A program made the translations under genes and the position numbers. Source: an uncultured Coprococcus sp. (GTDB taxonomy: Bacteria > Bacillota > Clostridia > Lachnospirales > Lachnospiraceae). Taken from it: DNA of 64,000 nucleotides. Positions 53,048-61,681 of this stretch are shown piece after piece. The notes beneath the pieces were generated by a model, which was not told where the DNA came from, searched no databases, and was given only the letters and a program-made list of their open reading frames with translations. Numbering within the stretch: the stretch's first letter is position 1; every line of letters begins with the position of its first letter. The stretch covers positions 121,303-185,302 of the forward strand of contig CAKQIY010000001.1 in assembly GCA_934247115.1 (NCBI GenBank). The letters are read 5' to 3'.

Positions 53048-53671
53048 TCACAGATTGAGTTTTTTCTCTACATACTCTGTTATTATACCATGAATCTCAT
53101 CGATAGGTAAAGTAGCGTCTATCTTCACTATCCTCTCAGGGTGCATATCCGCAAGCATGCGGTACCCATCAACAACCTTCTGATGGAACTCCAGCTTTTC
53201 ATTCTCCATTCTGTCAAGTTCAGCCTGGTTCTTCTTTCTGGATATTCCCTCCTGGGCGTCAAGATCCATGAGAAATGTCATATCCGGCATGATCCCCTGA
53301 AGTGCAAATTCATTTACCTTGTACACCGTGTCAACTCCGAGTCCTCTTCCGATTCCCTGATACACAGCAGATGAGTCCACAAATCTGTCCGCAATCACCG
53401 CCTGACCTGCATCCAGTGCAGGCTTAATATTCTCTTTCACAAGCTGGGCTCTCGCCGAAGCATACAGAAGCAGCTCAGTCATATATCCCATCTCTGTAAA
53501 ATCCTTATTCAGTATAACCTCGCGGATTGCCTCACTTATGGGATTTCCACCCGGATCTCTGGTTATCAGCACGTCATAGCCTTTATTCTCCAGATATTCC
53601 TTAAGCAGCTCCCTCTGCGTGGTCTTGCCCGCTCCGTCCGGGCCCTCTATAGTTATAAATATTCCTCTCAT
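53048..53671 (-). CDS. tmk: Thymidylate kinase
   Basis: Phosphorylates dTMP to dTDP. 207 residues. P-loop EGPDGAGKTT, the DR[YF]-type DRFVDSSAVYQG, and RDPGG substrate motif are intact. Upstream of holB in the conserved yaaO-tmk-holB-yaaT order. Confidence 0.96.
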   Translation of the reverse strand: MRGIFITIEGPDGAGKTTQRELLKEYLENKGYDVLITRDPGGNPISEAIREVILNKDFTEMGYMTELLLYASARAQLVKENIKPALDAGQAVIADRFVDSSAVYQGIGRGLGVDTVYKVNEFALQGIMPDMTFLMDLDAQEGISRKKNQAELDRMENEKLEFHQKVVDGYRMLADMHPERIVKIDATLPIDEIHGIITEYVEKKLNL

Positions 53672-53765
53672 ATCCTAACCCTGCCATATGCTGTTCCTGC
53701 ACATGTACACCTTTCATATTTATATTGTGATTCTTATCAAACCTTCCAGATCATAATGCTGCATA

Positions 53766-55415
53766 TCATTCTCCGCACAGCACTTTGATATAACCGTCAT
53801 TGACTCCTGCCACATTAAGTCCGCTGTCTATCATGGACTTTATTCCATTCACCGCCTGCCGGTCAACGACCTCTCCCGGCGCCAGCACAGGTATTCCCGG
53901 CGGATATGCATATACAAATGCCCCCGACACCTTTCCAGCCGCATCCTCAATCGGCACGCTCTCCACTGGTCTGTCCCATGCGGTTCCCGGCGGCATAGCT
54001 GACCTTCTGCCGGATATGATATCCAGCTCCTGCCGGTCTGTTTTATCCGGCTCATAGCCAAGGTTCCCGTCTATCTCAGCCACCGCATTAAATAGTATAT
54101 CATAACTATCTGCACTGTCCACCACAGATGATATACAAATGACATAACTCACCGATGCCATCTCCACAATCAGCCCATACCTATCAGCCAGTATGTCAGC
54201 GAGCATAACTCCAGTAAATATCTGTCCTGATTTGTCCACAGTTCCCAGTCTCACGACAAATACCAATCTTCCCTCATCGTGGTCAAATACTTTACATGCG
54301 GAACAACCTTCACCATTTTTAAACGCGTTCACCTCGGGTCTGAACAGCCGTATATTTCTAAGACTGTCACATTTCTCAGCAAATGCCTCAAGCCTCCGCC
54401 CATACCTGGCAAATTCATCTCTGTTATTTGCACCAAATGCAACAGCTTTCTCCATGCTCTGCATAAATATATATGAAGGCGAAGAAGTCTGGAATATCTG
54501 CAGATATCTTCTAACCCTCTCATCAAGTTCAGGATCCATAACATGAAGCAGTGATGTCTGCGTGAGTGCCGGCATAGTCTTATGCAGGCTCTCTATTACA
54601 ATATCTGCCCCCTGTTTCATGGCGGTCTCATGCCCTTCCATGAAGTTCAGATGCGCTCCCTGTGCTTCATCGACTATAAGATATATTCCATACCTGTGTA
54701 CTATCCCGGCTATGGTCCTTATATCAGATATGACACCCTCATATGTCGGCGATGTGATTATCACCGCTCTTGGCTTTCTGCCATCTGCTACCAAGCCCCT
54801 AAGAGCAGACTCCAGCTTATCCGGCGATATATCACCCAGTATGTCTGTCCTCTCTGACATTTCACGATCATCTTCATCGCCTGAAGCCATCATTGCCAAT
54901 GTTTCGCAACCATCTTCACCTCCGGCATCTGTCATTCCATCCGCTATTGCCCGGGCTTCATTCTGACCCACACCGTCAGGCCATTTCATACCCACATAAT
55001 CCGGCACTATATACTCAGGTTCAAGCTCAAGCATGCAGATGGCATTGTACACCGCCTTGTGGCAGTTTCTTGCTGCAAGTATCACATCCCCCCTGTGACA
55101 TGTGGCGTGTATAGCCGTCATAAGTCCGGATGTGGAACCATTCACAAGCATATATGTTGCAAATGTTCCATACACCTTCCTCATCTCGGCAAGACTGTCT
55201 GCTATGAACATCTCCGGCTCATGCATATCATCGAGATCCTTCGCCTCAGTGAAATCATGCGCATACACCCCGTTCCAGAAGTTTTCCCGGGATTTTGAAA
55301 TGTTATCAACATTTTGGACGGCTTCTATCGGCTGTCTCTTGTGCCCAGGCATGTGCCACGGGTATGTGCCATTCTCTATATACTTTTCAAGCGCTTCATT
55401 TATATATTCCTTCAC
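53766..55415 (-). CDS. Orn/Lys/Arg-type amino acid decarboxylase (YaaO-like)
   Basis: PLP fold-type I decarboxylase of about 549 residues. N-terminal WHMPGHKRQP, NGSTSGLMTAIHATCHRGD, DEAQGAHL and the PLP Lys in ESLHKT (K279) match the short YaaO-type clade. A Gly/Asp/Glu-rich insertion of about 40 residues (152-193) sits before GDISPDKLESAL and is not expected in the family, making the protein longer than the usual 470-490. GTG at 55415 follows GGAGAAAAACTG. Substrate (Lys, Arg or other) unknown. Located before tmk as in B. subtilis. Confidence 0.87.
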   Translation of the reverse strand: MKEYINEALEKYIENGTYPWHMPGHKRQPIEAVQNVDNISKSRENFWNGVYAHDFTEAKDLDDMHEPEMFIADSLAEMRKVYGTFATYMLVNGSTSGLMTAIHATCHRGDVILAARNCHKAVYNAICMLELEPEYIVPDYVGMKWPDGVGQNEARAIADGMTDAGGEDGCETLAMMASGDEDDREMSERTDILGDISPDKLESALRGLVADGRKPRAVIITSPTYEGVISDIRTIAGIVHRYGIYLIVDEAQGAHLNFMEGHETAMKQGADIVIESLHKTMPALTQTSLLHVMDPELDERVRRYLQIFQTSSPSYIFMQSMEKAVAFGANNRDEFARYGRRLEAFAEKCDSLRNIRLFRPEVNAFKNGEGCSACKVFDHDEGRLVFVVRLGTVDKSGQIFTGVMLADILADRYGLIVEMASVSYVICISSVVDSADSYDILFNAVAEIDGNLGYEPDKTDRQELDIISGRRSAMPPGTAWDRPVESVPIEDAAGKVSGAFVYAYPPGIPVLAPGEVVDRQAVNGIKSMIDSGLNVAGVNDGYIKVLCGE

Positions 55416-55506
55416 CAGTTTTTCTCCGTTACATAGATTCTGTGTGATATCATACCATACTTTTATGTATTTGTGACAGCATGGTCTTCGCCAGTGTCTG
55501 CACATA

Positions 55507-55543
55507 TATAAAAAACAGGAGAAGCTTTATTCTGCTTCTCCTG
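55507..55543 (-). terminator. Intrinsic terminator of the aldo/keto reductase gene
   Basis: CAGGAGAAGC and GCTTCTCCTG flank an 8-base loop. On the minus strand TTTTTTAT follows. It lies 32 bp after the stop. Confidence 0.9.
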
Positions 55544-55574
55544 CGAGGGGTATGAAAAGAAAGTTTTTCCTTGA

Positions 55575-56603
55575 TTATGATCTTCCAAATGCCGTAACGG
55601 CATCCTCGATCTTCTGTAATTCGTCATCGGCCATGACTGTATGTGCCTGCTTTTCAGCAGCCTTGAGATTGCTGATGATCTGCTCAGGCTTTGAAGCACC
55701 GATCAGCACTGTTGTGACCTCCGGCTTGTTCAGCAGCCATGCGATGGCAAGCTCTGAGAGCTTCATATCATATCCGGCTGCGATCTCATTTAACTGGTTG
55801 AGGAGAGGTCTATTTGCAAGCACCTGATCCTCATGAAGGAATCTTCCATCCTTCACAGCCCTGCTGTCCGCCGGCATGTCCTTCAGATATCTGTCTGTCA
55901 GCATTCCCTGTGCCAGAGGCGAGAAGCATATGAGTCCCTTGCCTGATGCGTATGTCTGCTTCAGGAGTCCATTCTTCTCGACAGATCTGTCCAGTATGCT
56001 GTATCTGTTCTGATTTATCACAAATGGCACATGAAGCTCATCAAGTATGCGCTCTGCCTTTGCCATGGTCGGTCCGTCATAGTTGGAGAGTCCGACATAG
56101 AGTGCCTTTCCACTCTTCACTATCTGTGCCAATGCTCCCATGGTCTCCTCGAGCGGAGTATTCGGATCCATTCTGTGATGATAGAATATATCCACATAAG
56201 GGATGCCAAGTCTTTTAAGGCTCTGATCCAGACTCGCTATGAGATACTTTCTGCTGCCCCAGTTGCCGTAAGGGCCTTCCCACATATCGTATCCGGCCTT
56301 CGTGCTGATTATCAGCTCATCCCTGTACGCACCCAGATCCTCTCTGAGTATCTTTCCAAAGTTCTCCTCTGCACTTCCGTACACCGGGCCATAGTTGTTC
56401 GCTATATCAAAATGTGTTATTCCGTTGTCGAATGCGGTAAAGCACATCTTCTTCATATTCTCATAATCGTCATTTGTTCCAAAGTTGTGCCAGAGCCCAA
56501 GTGCCAGAGGCGGCATCATAAGACCGCTGTCTCCGCAGTGTCTGTAAAATCCTGTACCTTCAACATTCTTATATCTATCTGCTGCTGCCTTATAATCTCC
56601 CAT
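55575..56603 (-). CDS. Aldo/keto reductase, YghZ (L-glyceraldehyde-3-phosphate reductase)-like
   Basis: NADPH-dependent reductase of about 342 residues. Catalytic tetrad Asp/Tyr in HFDIANNYGPVYGSAEENFG, Lys in ISTKAGYDMWEGPYGNWGSR, and His in DIFYHHRMD. FSPLAQGMLTDRYL and LIGASKPEQI form the cofactor site. The segment around WEGPYG is characteristic of YghZ/MgrA. ATG 56603 follows AGAGAGGTATCGAT and the preceding codons lack homology. Confidence 0.88.
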   Translation of the reverse strand: MGDYKAAADRYKNVEGTGFYRHCGDSGLMMPPLALGLWHNFGTNDDYENMKKMCFTAFDNGITHFDIANNYGPVYGSAEENFGKILREDLGAYRDELIISTKAGYDMWEGPYGNWGSRKYLIASLDQSLKRLGIPYVDIFYHHRMDPNTPLEETMGALAQIVKSGKALYVGLSNYDGPTMAKAERILDELHVPFVINQNRYSILDRSVEKNGLLKQTYASGKGLICFSPLAQGMLTDRYLKDMPADSRAVKDGRFLHEDQVLANRPLLNQLNEIAAGYDMKLSELAIAWLLNKPEVTTVLIGASKPEQIISNLKAAEKQAHTVMADDELQKIEDAVTAFGRS

Positions 56604-56683
56604 ATCGATACCTCTCTTAAAAATATTTCGTCCATAATATCCGAGCATCCGCTCCCCGATCATCTAAAACCCGGGAGTTACGC

Positions 56684-56739
56684 AAAAGAAACCACCCCAC
56701 TTACAATTTCAATTTCATGGTCACAGATGGTTTCTTTTT
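56684..56739 (-). terminator. Likely terminator of the histidine kinase gene
   Basis: AAAGAAACCA pairs with TGGTTTCTTT around a long loop, with T-runs on both sides. It lies 164 bp behind the kinase stop, a long 3' end. Nothing else was seen in the 299 bp between the kinase and aldo/keto reductase genes. Confidence 0.6.
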
Positions 56740-56902
56740 ATATATGCAAGTTATCACTACATTTTGAAGTATATCATACCGATTACATCAAAAAAATATG
56801 AATATTTTTGTATTATATATGAAAATTTTATTATGATTTCTACGATTGTTCTGCCCAATTATCCTCAACCCGCTTTATAACAGCCACATGCCGGTTATAT
56901 AT

Positions 56903-58825
56903 TTAACACTCTCCTATCTCCACCAAAAAAGTGCCATCATGATATGACAGACTTCCTTTTATGCCATACTTGTCAAGTATCGTCCTCACAACAAAAAGTC
57001 CGAGTCCACTGCCACCGCCTGTTCTGCTGCCGCTGCCCTTCACATACGGATCCCACAGCGAATCTATGTTATTCGGCAGGGTGTCGTCCGTTGTGTTGCT
57101 TATTGTCACCTTTCCATCTGACATCTCTATATCTATAATTCCATTTTCCCTGCCATGTCTCACCGCATTTGTCACCAGGTTTTCCGCAACGCGTTTCATC
57201 GATTCCATATCTGCATTTAAGGTACAATTGCCCTCAAATGTCACCACCATATTTTTTCTCTGTATCGACACCTCATTTTCGGCTATGACTTTTCTGAAGA
57301 GTTCCGCCATATCGACGCTTTGAAGCTTTTCTCCTTTTCGCCGCTTCCCGGTCTCCAGCCTGTCTATCTCCAGCATCTGCTCAATCATTCCATTCATTCT
57401 GCGCACATTTTCTGATATTGCCTCCGCATACTGCTGCCTCTTGTCCGTATGCACATTTGCGAGAAGGTTCTCCGCATAACCCGACATAGCCATGAGTGGA
57501 GTTTTGAGATCGTGAGCCATGGCATTTGTCATATTGCGTCTGTACTCCTGACGGTCATAGCGGCTCTTTCTCGTCAGATATATGACAGCAGTTGCAAATA
57601 CTGTTATGCACACTATGCACCATACGGCTATCCTTCTTATATCCTCTGCCAGCTCCCGTATGACCGCTTCCGCATCATATGAACACACCCCGGCAAGTAT
57701 GCACTGTCTGCCATTTGCCAGCGTGACTCTGCCCTCCATGGCAGCGTAAACTCTGCCGGAGCCATCCTGGATGCCGCACACATCGTTTCCTGTGTAATCT
57801 ATCTTCTTTTTGCCGAACAGAAAGTCTCCGCTTGTAGAGCCGATGTGACAAGTCCATACCAGTCTGGTCATCTGTCCGCTTGCCACATACCGGGTGCTGG
57901 ATGCTTTGATAACCCTGTCCAGCGCACCGCTCTCGGTTTCCAGCAGCTGATCCATGTCCCTGAATGTCCTGATATCCGTCACCACATACTTTTCCCCATT
58001 CATGACAAATGTTGAATTGATAGCGTCATCAAAAGTAAGCTTTTCCAGTGTCACATCATACTCCGAATACCCCGACGCATCCGCCGGGCCATCGTAAAAT
58101 ATGCTCTCGTCCGTGTATCTGTCAGTCCCCTGTATCGTGAAGCTGCTTCCATTTTCACTGTCCCGCAGATATACCTTTCCTATGCACGGATCGGCTATGT
58201 TCTTCACTCCGCAGATGTCCCCCGAATATTCATATACCGACACCCTATCGTCCAGAACCTTAGTCAGTCCACTGTCATCACACACATAATATCCACTTAT
58301 GCCGGTATCCAGATTCCTGACACACATGATCGTAAATGGCTCATTTTTATTCACAATGCTGTCCAGATCGATTCTCTGGAATGTTGCCGGATCATACAGT
58401 CTATATAAGGTATTACAGTTATTTATAAGATAGTGATTGTACAGCCAGTCTTCATTTGTCACATACATGAGCACCTCGCCATTCAAATACGAATTCCACA
58501 TTATCGTATTGTATGCCCTTATATACGCCGCGCTGTCTTCATCCACCGAACCGGCAAATTCATCCTGAGTCTGTACTGTGTTCATCCTCTCATGGACACT
58601 CCCCATCATATCATCAACCGAGTCAGACATCTTGTTATACAGCATCATGCTCGCAGTTCTGTATGACACATATGCCAGAGTTCCGATCAGAACCATACAT
58701 ACCAATGCCACCACTATCAGCTCCACCCACCAGATGGGCTTTCTCATGAGTTTCATTTTCTTTTCGTGTTTTTGCTTTTTATATTTTTGCTTTTTGTGTT
58801 TTTGATTTGTATGCGATTTTACCAT
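56903..58825 (-). CDS. Two-component sensor histidine kinase
   Basis: A 640-residue membrane kinase. A very basic Lys/His/Gln-rich N-terminus (1-30) precedes the first membrane segment (32-57, WWVELIVVALVCMVLIGTLA); an outside sensor domain of about 345 residues follows; the second membrane segment is near 405-425 (IAVWCIVCITVFATAVIYL). Phosphoacceptor NAMAHDLKTPLMAMSGYAEN; N-box NLVTNAVRHGR; G-boxes SGSRTGGGSGLGLFVV. AAGGAGGCGTGATGAC precedes the start, 14 bp after the regulator stop. The outer domain was not recognised. Confidence 0.9.
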   Translation of the reverse strand: MVKSHTNQKHKKQKYKKQKHEKKMKLMRKPIWWVELIVVALVCMVLIGTLAYVSYRTASMMLYNKMSDSVDDMMGSVHERMNTVQTQDEFAGSVDEDSAAYIRAYNTIMWNSYLNGEVLMYVTNEDWLYNHYLINNCNTLYRLYDPATFQRIDLDSIVNKNEPFTIMCVRNLDTGISGYYVCDDSGLTKVLDDRVSVYEYSGDICGVKNIADPCIGKVYLRDSENGSSFTIQGTDRYTDESIFYDGPADASGYSEYDVTLEKLTFDDAINSTFVMNGEKYVVTDIRTFRDMDQLLETESGALDRVIKASSTRYVASGQMTRLVWTCHIGSTSGDFLFGKKKIDYTGNDVCGIQDGSGRVYAAMEGRVTLANGRQCILAGVCSYDAEAVIRELAEDIRRIAVWCIVCITVFATAVIYLTRKSRYDRQEYRRNMTNAMAHDLKTPLMAMSGYAENLLANVHTDKRQQYAEAISENVRRMNGMIEQMLEIDRLETGKRRKGEKLQSVDMAELFRKVIAENEVSIQRKNMVVTFEGNCTLNADMESMKRVAENLVTNAVRHGRENGIIDIEMSDGKVTISNTTDDTLPNNIDSLWDPYVKGSGSRTGGGSGLGLFVVRTILDKYGIKGSLSYHDGTFLVEIGEC

Positions 58826-58839
58826 GTCATCACGCCTCC

Positions 58840-59523
58840 TTATTGCACATCCCTTATCTGATATCCATTTGTGATGACAGTCTTTATCTGCCCGGCAGCC
58901 TTGCCAAGTGCCTTTCGCAGCTTTCTGATATGATCGTCCACAACTCTGGTTCTTCCGTCATAGTCATAGCCCCATATATTCACCAGAAGTTCCTCCCGCG
59001 ACACCACACGTTTTCTGTTCTCCATGAGGTATATGAGAAGTTCCAACTCTTTTCGCGGCATATCAACGGCAGCACCATCCACAGTCACCGTGAGTGCCGA
59101 TGTATCGCAGCATATTAAGCCACACACAAGTTCCCTGTGGATAACGGTTCCCTTTGCGCGTCTCACCAGTGCAACAGATTTGGCATAGAGTTCTGCAATG
59201 GCAAATGGCTTGACCACATAGTCATCGCAGCCAAGTGTATATCCATACAACACATCCTCCTGCCTGGCTCTGGCTGTCAGGAAAATGACCGGTACATCGC
59301 TGGTCTTTCTGATCTGTCTGCACAGCTCCCAGCCATCCACTCCCGGAAGCATGATGTCTAAGAGCACAAGATCATACTGATTCTCATAGAGCATTTCCTC
59401 AGCCTGTATGCCATCACAGGCGCAGCTCACATTCATCTCACTTGCCTCAACTCCTGTGAAATAGTCAGCCACAGCCTCCCTTATGTCGTGGTCATCCTCC
59501 ACCAGAAGAACCTTGTATCCCAT
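58840..59523 (-). CDS. OmpR/PhoB-family response regulator
   Basis: About 227 residues: receiver domain with VLLVEDDHDIREAV, phosphoacceptor Asp in LVLLDIMLPGVDGWEL, FLTARARQEDVLYGYTLGCD and VVKPFAIAEL; then a winged-helix DNA-binding domain (ELELLIYLMENRKRVVSREE, RTRVVDDHIRKLRKALG). ATG at 59523 follows GGAGGTACAGAG; 29 codons of open frame upstream are not used. Cotranscribed with the kinase behind it; targets unknown. Confidence 0.93.
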   Translation of the reverse strand: MGYKVLLVEDDHDIREAVADYFTGVEASEMNVSCACDGIQAEEMLYENQYDLVLLDIMLPGVDGWELCRQIRKTSDVPVIFLTARARQEDVLYGYTLGCDDYVVKPFAIAELYAKSVALVRRAKGTVIHRELVCGLICCDTSALTVTVDGAAVDMPRKELELLIYLMENRKRVVSREELLVNIWGYDYDGRTRVVDDHIRKLRKALGKAAGQIKTVITNGYQIRDVQ

Positions 59524-59599
59524 CTCTGTACCTCCGTCCTGCAATAAGCATTTTCCCTTCTCATTCGTCCAGCCACAAAACATCTGAAACATATGTCCA

Positions 59600-59656
59600 A
59601 AAGGCGACATCCCCTGTCATCATATTAACATGATATACAGACGATGTCGCCTTTCT
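59600..59656. terminator. Intrinsic terminator of rsmH
   Basis: AAAGGCGACATC (59600-59611) pairs with GATGTCGCCTTT (59643-59654), with an inner TCATAT/ATGA stem. On the minus strand TTTTGG follows. Lies 8 bp after the rsmH stop and before the regulator's open frame. Confidence 0.85.
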
Positions 59657-59663
59657 GTGTCCT

Positions 59664-60710
59664 TTATTCTGCTTTTACAGCCCATCTCATCTTCGTCGAT
59701 CTTGCCCTCGGATTGCGGGCGCACTCCTCCGCTGACGGTCTGATGACATCCTTGCTGACTTCGCTGTAAACACCAGCCTTCACCCCAGCCTTGAACGCCC
59801 TCTTCACCAGCCTGTCCTCGCCGGAATGGAATGTCAGTATCGCCACCCTGCCACCTGGTCTGAGCGCATCCGGCAGCTTGTCAAGGAAATCATACAGAAC
59901 CTCAAACTCACTGTTCACATCTATTCTCAGAGCCTGAAAACACCTCTGACAGGATTTCTTCACAGCCTCTTTCCGCTCGTTCTCTGGCACAAATGAGAGA
60001 GCCTCTTCAATAACTTCCTTCATCTGTGTGGTGGTCTCCACATAATTCTTAGTGCGGTTTCTCTTCATGATGACCGTGGCTATCTCCTCAGCGTATGGCT
60101 CATCCGAGTTCTCCTGGAACATTCCCACAAGCTCCTCGTATGATACCTCTCTCAGGCGTTCCGCCGCCGACTCACCCTTCTCCGGGTCGAGTCTCAGATC
60201 AAGTGGTCCAGCAAACTTGTAGGTGAATCCCCTGTCCGGATTGTCTATCTGCATGGAAGACACCCCGAGATCTGCAAGGATAAAATCAAATCCCCCGGCT
60301 TCCTCTGCCACCACGTCTATATTTCTGAAATTTGTCTGCTTTATCGTAAGTATATCCTCTCCGTATCCGGCTTCAGACAGTCTCTGCTTCGTCTTCACTA
60401 TCTCTATAGGATCAACATCCAGAGCATACATATGCCCCTCTCCATGGAGCTGCTCAAGCATACGCCTTGTGTGTCCACCATAGCCCAGTGTCGCATCAAG
60501 GCCCTGCTGCCCCGGCTGTATCTGCAAGAAATCCAGTATCTCATTCACGCATATTGATATGTGCATTCCCGCCGGAGTACTTCCCTTGCTTATGACCTTC
60601 TCTATAGTATCGGCATATTTCTCTGGATCATGCTCTTTGTATTTCTCTTCGAATCTCTTTGGATGGGTGTCACTGTAGTGCACTCTCCTCTTGTGTATCT
60701 TTTCTTCCAT
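59664..60710 (-). CDS. rsmH: 16S rRNA (cytosine-1402-N4)-methyltransferase
   Basis: Methylates N4 of C1402, the same base modified by RsmI encoded at 49345. 348 residues against the usual 310, because about 47 residues (HYSDTHPKRFEEKYKEHDPE and following) precede the normal start-like MHISICVNEILDFL. DATLGYGGHTRRML is the SAM motif; DLGVSSMQIDNPDRGFTYKF, ALRIDVNSEFEVL and LTFHSGEDRLVKRAFK are typical. Good SD (AAGGAGATAAGAATAT) at the upstream ATG supports the longer protein. It is not in a dcw (cell division) cluster here. Confidence 0.92.
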   Translation of the reverse strand: MEEKIHKRRVHYSDTHPKRFEEKYKEHDPEKYADTIEKVISKGSTPAGMHISICVNEILDFLQIQPGQQGLDATLGYGGHTRRMLEQLHGEGHMYALDVDPIEIVKTKQRLSEAGYGEDILTIKQTNFRNIDVVAEEAGGFDFILADLGVSSMQIDNPDRGFTYKFAGPLDLRLDPEKGESAAERLREVSYEELVGMFQENSDEPYAEEIATVIMKRNRTKNYVETTTQMKEVIEEALSFVPENERKEAVKKSCQRCFQALRIDVNSEFEVLYDFLDKLPDALRPGGRVAILTFHSGEDRLVKRAFKAGVKAGVYSEVSKDVIRPSAEECARNPRARSTKMRWAVKAE

Positions 60711-60803
60711 ATATTCTTATCTCCTTAGCCACCGTCTGCCATACAAGGCCCCGGAACATTTATGTCATAATACCATATATCTGTGAAACAAGCCACACAC
60801 CAC

Positions 60804-60842
60804 TAAAAAAATGGAAGCCCCGGCATTCATCCGTGACTTCCA
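60804..60842 (-). terminator. Intrinsic terminator of aroD
   Basis: GGAAGtCaCGG pairs with CCGgGgCTTCC and on the minus strand ATTTTTTTAG follows, 26 bp behind the aroD stop. Confidence 0.85.
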
Positions 60843-60867
60843 GAATAATAGCATCATATAATAAAAA

Positions 60868-61638
60868 TTATTTACCAGCTATAATGTGATGTATCATGGT
60901 GAGCTGGCTCCTGAGTGCATCCACAGATATCTGTCCAGGGGCGGAAGGTATGCCCGCTGTGGCAAATGATATCGTATTGCCATACATCTCTCCTGTGGTT
61001 CTGGTCTCCACACCAAGTTCACCCATGGATATAACTATGAGAGGTGTCTGATTTCCACTCTCCTGCAGTTCCTTTGCAGCCTGCATCATATCTACGACCT
61101 GCGATCCCTCCTCAGGCATCATGGCTATCTTGGCTATATCAGCTCCAGTGAATATGATGGACTTAAATCTGTCAACTATCTGTTCCATAGGTATAGTAGT
61201 CTTGAAATCATGATTGGACACTATGACATACACACCCTTGGAATGAGCCTCCGCTATGACTTCATCCACAATCTCCATATCGGAGAAATATTCTACATCC
61301 ACGATGTCTATATATCCACTGTCTATGGCGTCAATGAGAAGGTCGTGATACTGGCTGAGTGTCGCCTCCATGCAGCCACCCTCACCCTTTGTTCGGAATG
61401 TAAATATAATGGGGAACTGACCCAGCTTGTCGTGTATCTTTTCCAGAGTTTTCCTAAGTGCCTCTCTGTCAAAGCACTTCTCGTACATATCCGCTCTGAA
61501 TTCCACCATGTCTGGTTCCGACTTTGCTATGACCCTTGACTGGTAATCCACATCATAATCTGTAGGCGCCACCAATGGTACACATATCTTGGTCATTCCA
61601 TCACCTATTACTACATTCTTCACATTTACGACCTTCAT
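60868..61638 (-). CDS. aroD: Type I 3-dehydroquinate dehydratase
   Basis: Shikimate-pathway enzyme that dehydrates 3-dehydroquinate through a Schiff base. About 256 residues. VEFRAD (Glu), the catalytic His in VSNHDFKTT, the Schiff-base Lys in ADIAKIAMMP, and GQISVDAL at the C-terminus are in place. ATG 61638 has AGGAGG five bases before it; a GTG directly upstream is an alternative. Stands alone, with no other aro gene in the window. Confidence 0.95.
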   Translation of the reverse strand: MKVVNVKNVVIGDGMTKICVPLVAPTDYDVDYQSRVIAKSEPDMVEFRADMYEKCFDREALRKTLEKIHDKLGQFPIIFTFRTKGEGGCMEATLSQYHDLLIDAIDSGYIDIVDVEYFSDMEIVDEVIAEAHSKGVYVIVSNHDFKTTIPMEQIVDRFKSIIFTGADIAKIAMMPEEGSQVVDMMQAAKELQESGNQTPLIVISMGELGVETRTTGEMYGNTISFATAGIPSAPGQISVDALRSQLTMIHHIIAGK

Positions 61639-61681
61639 CACTGCCTCCTGCCTTTTTCACATTTTCGGTATATTACAGATA

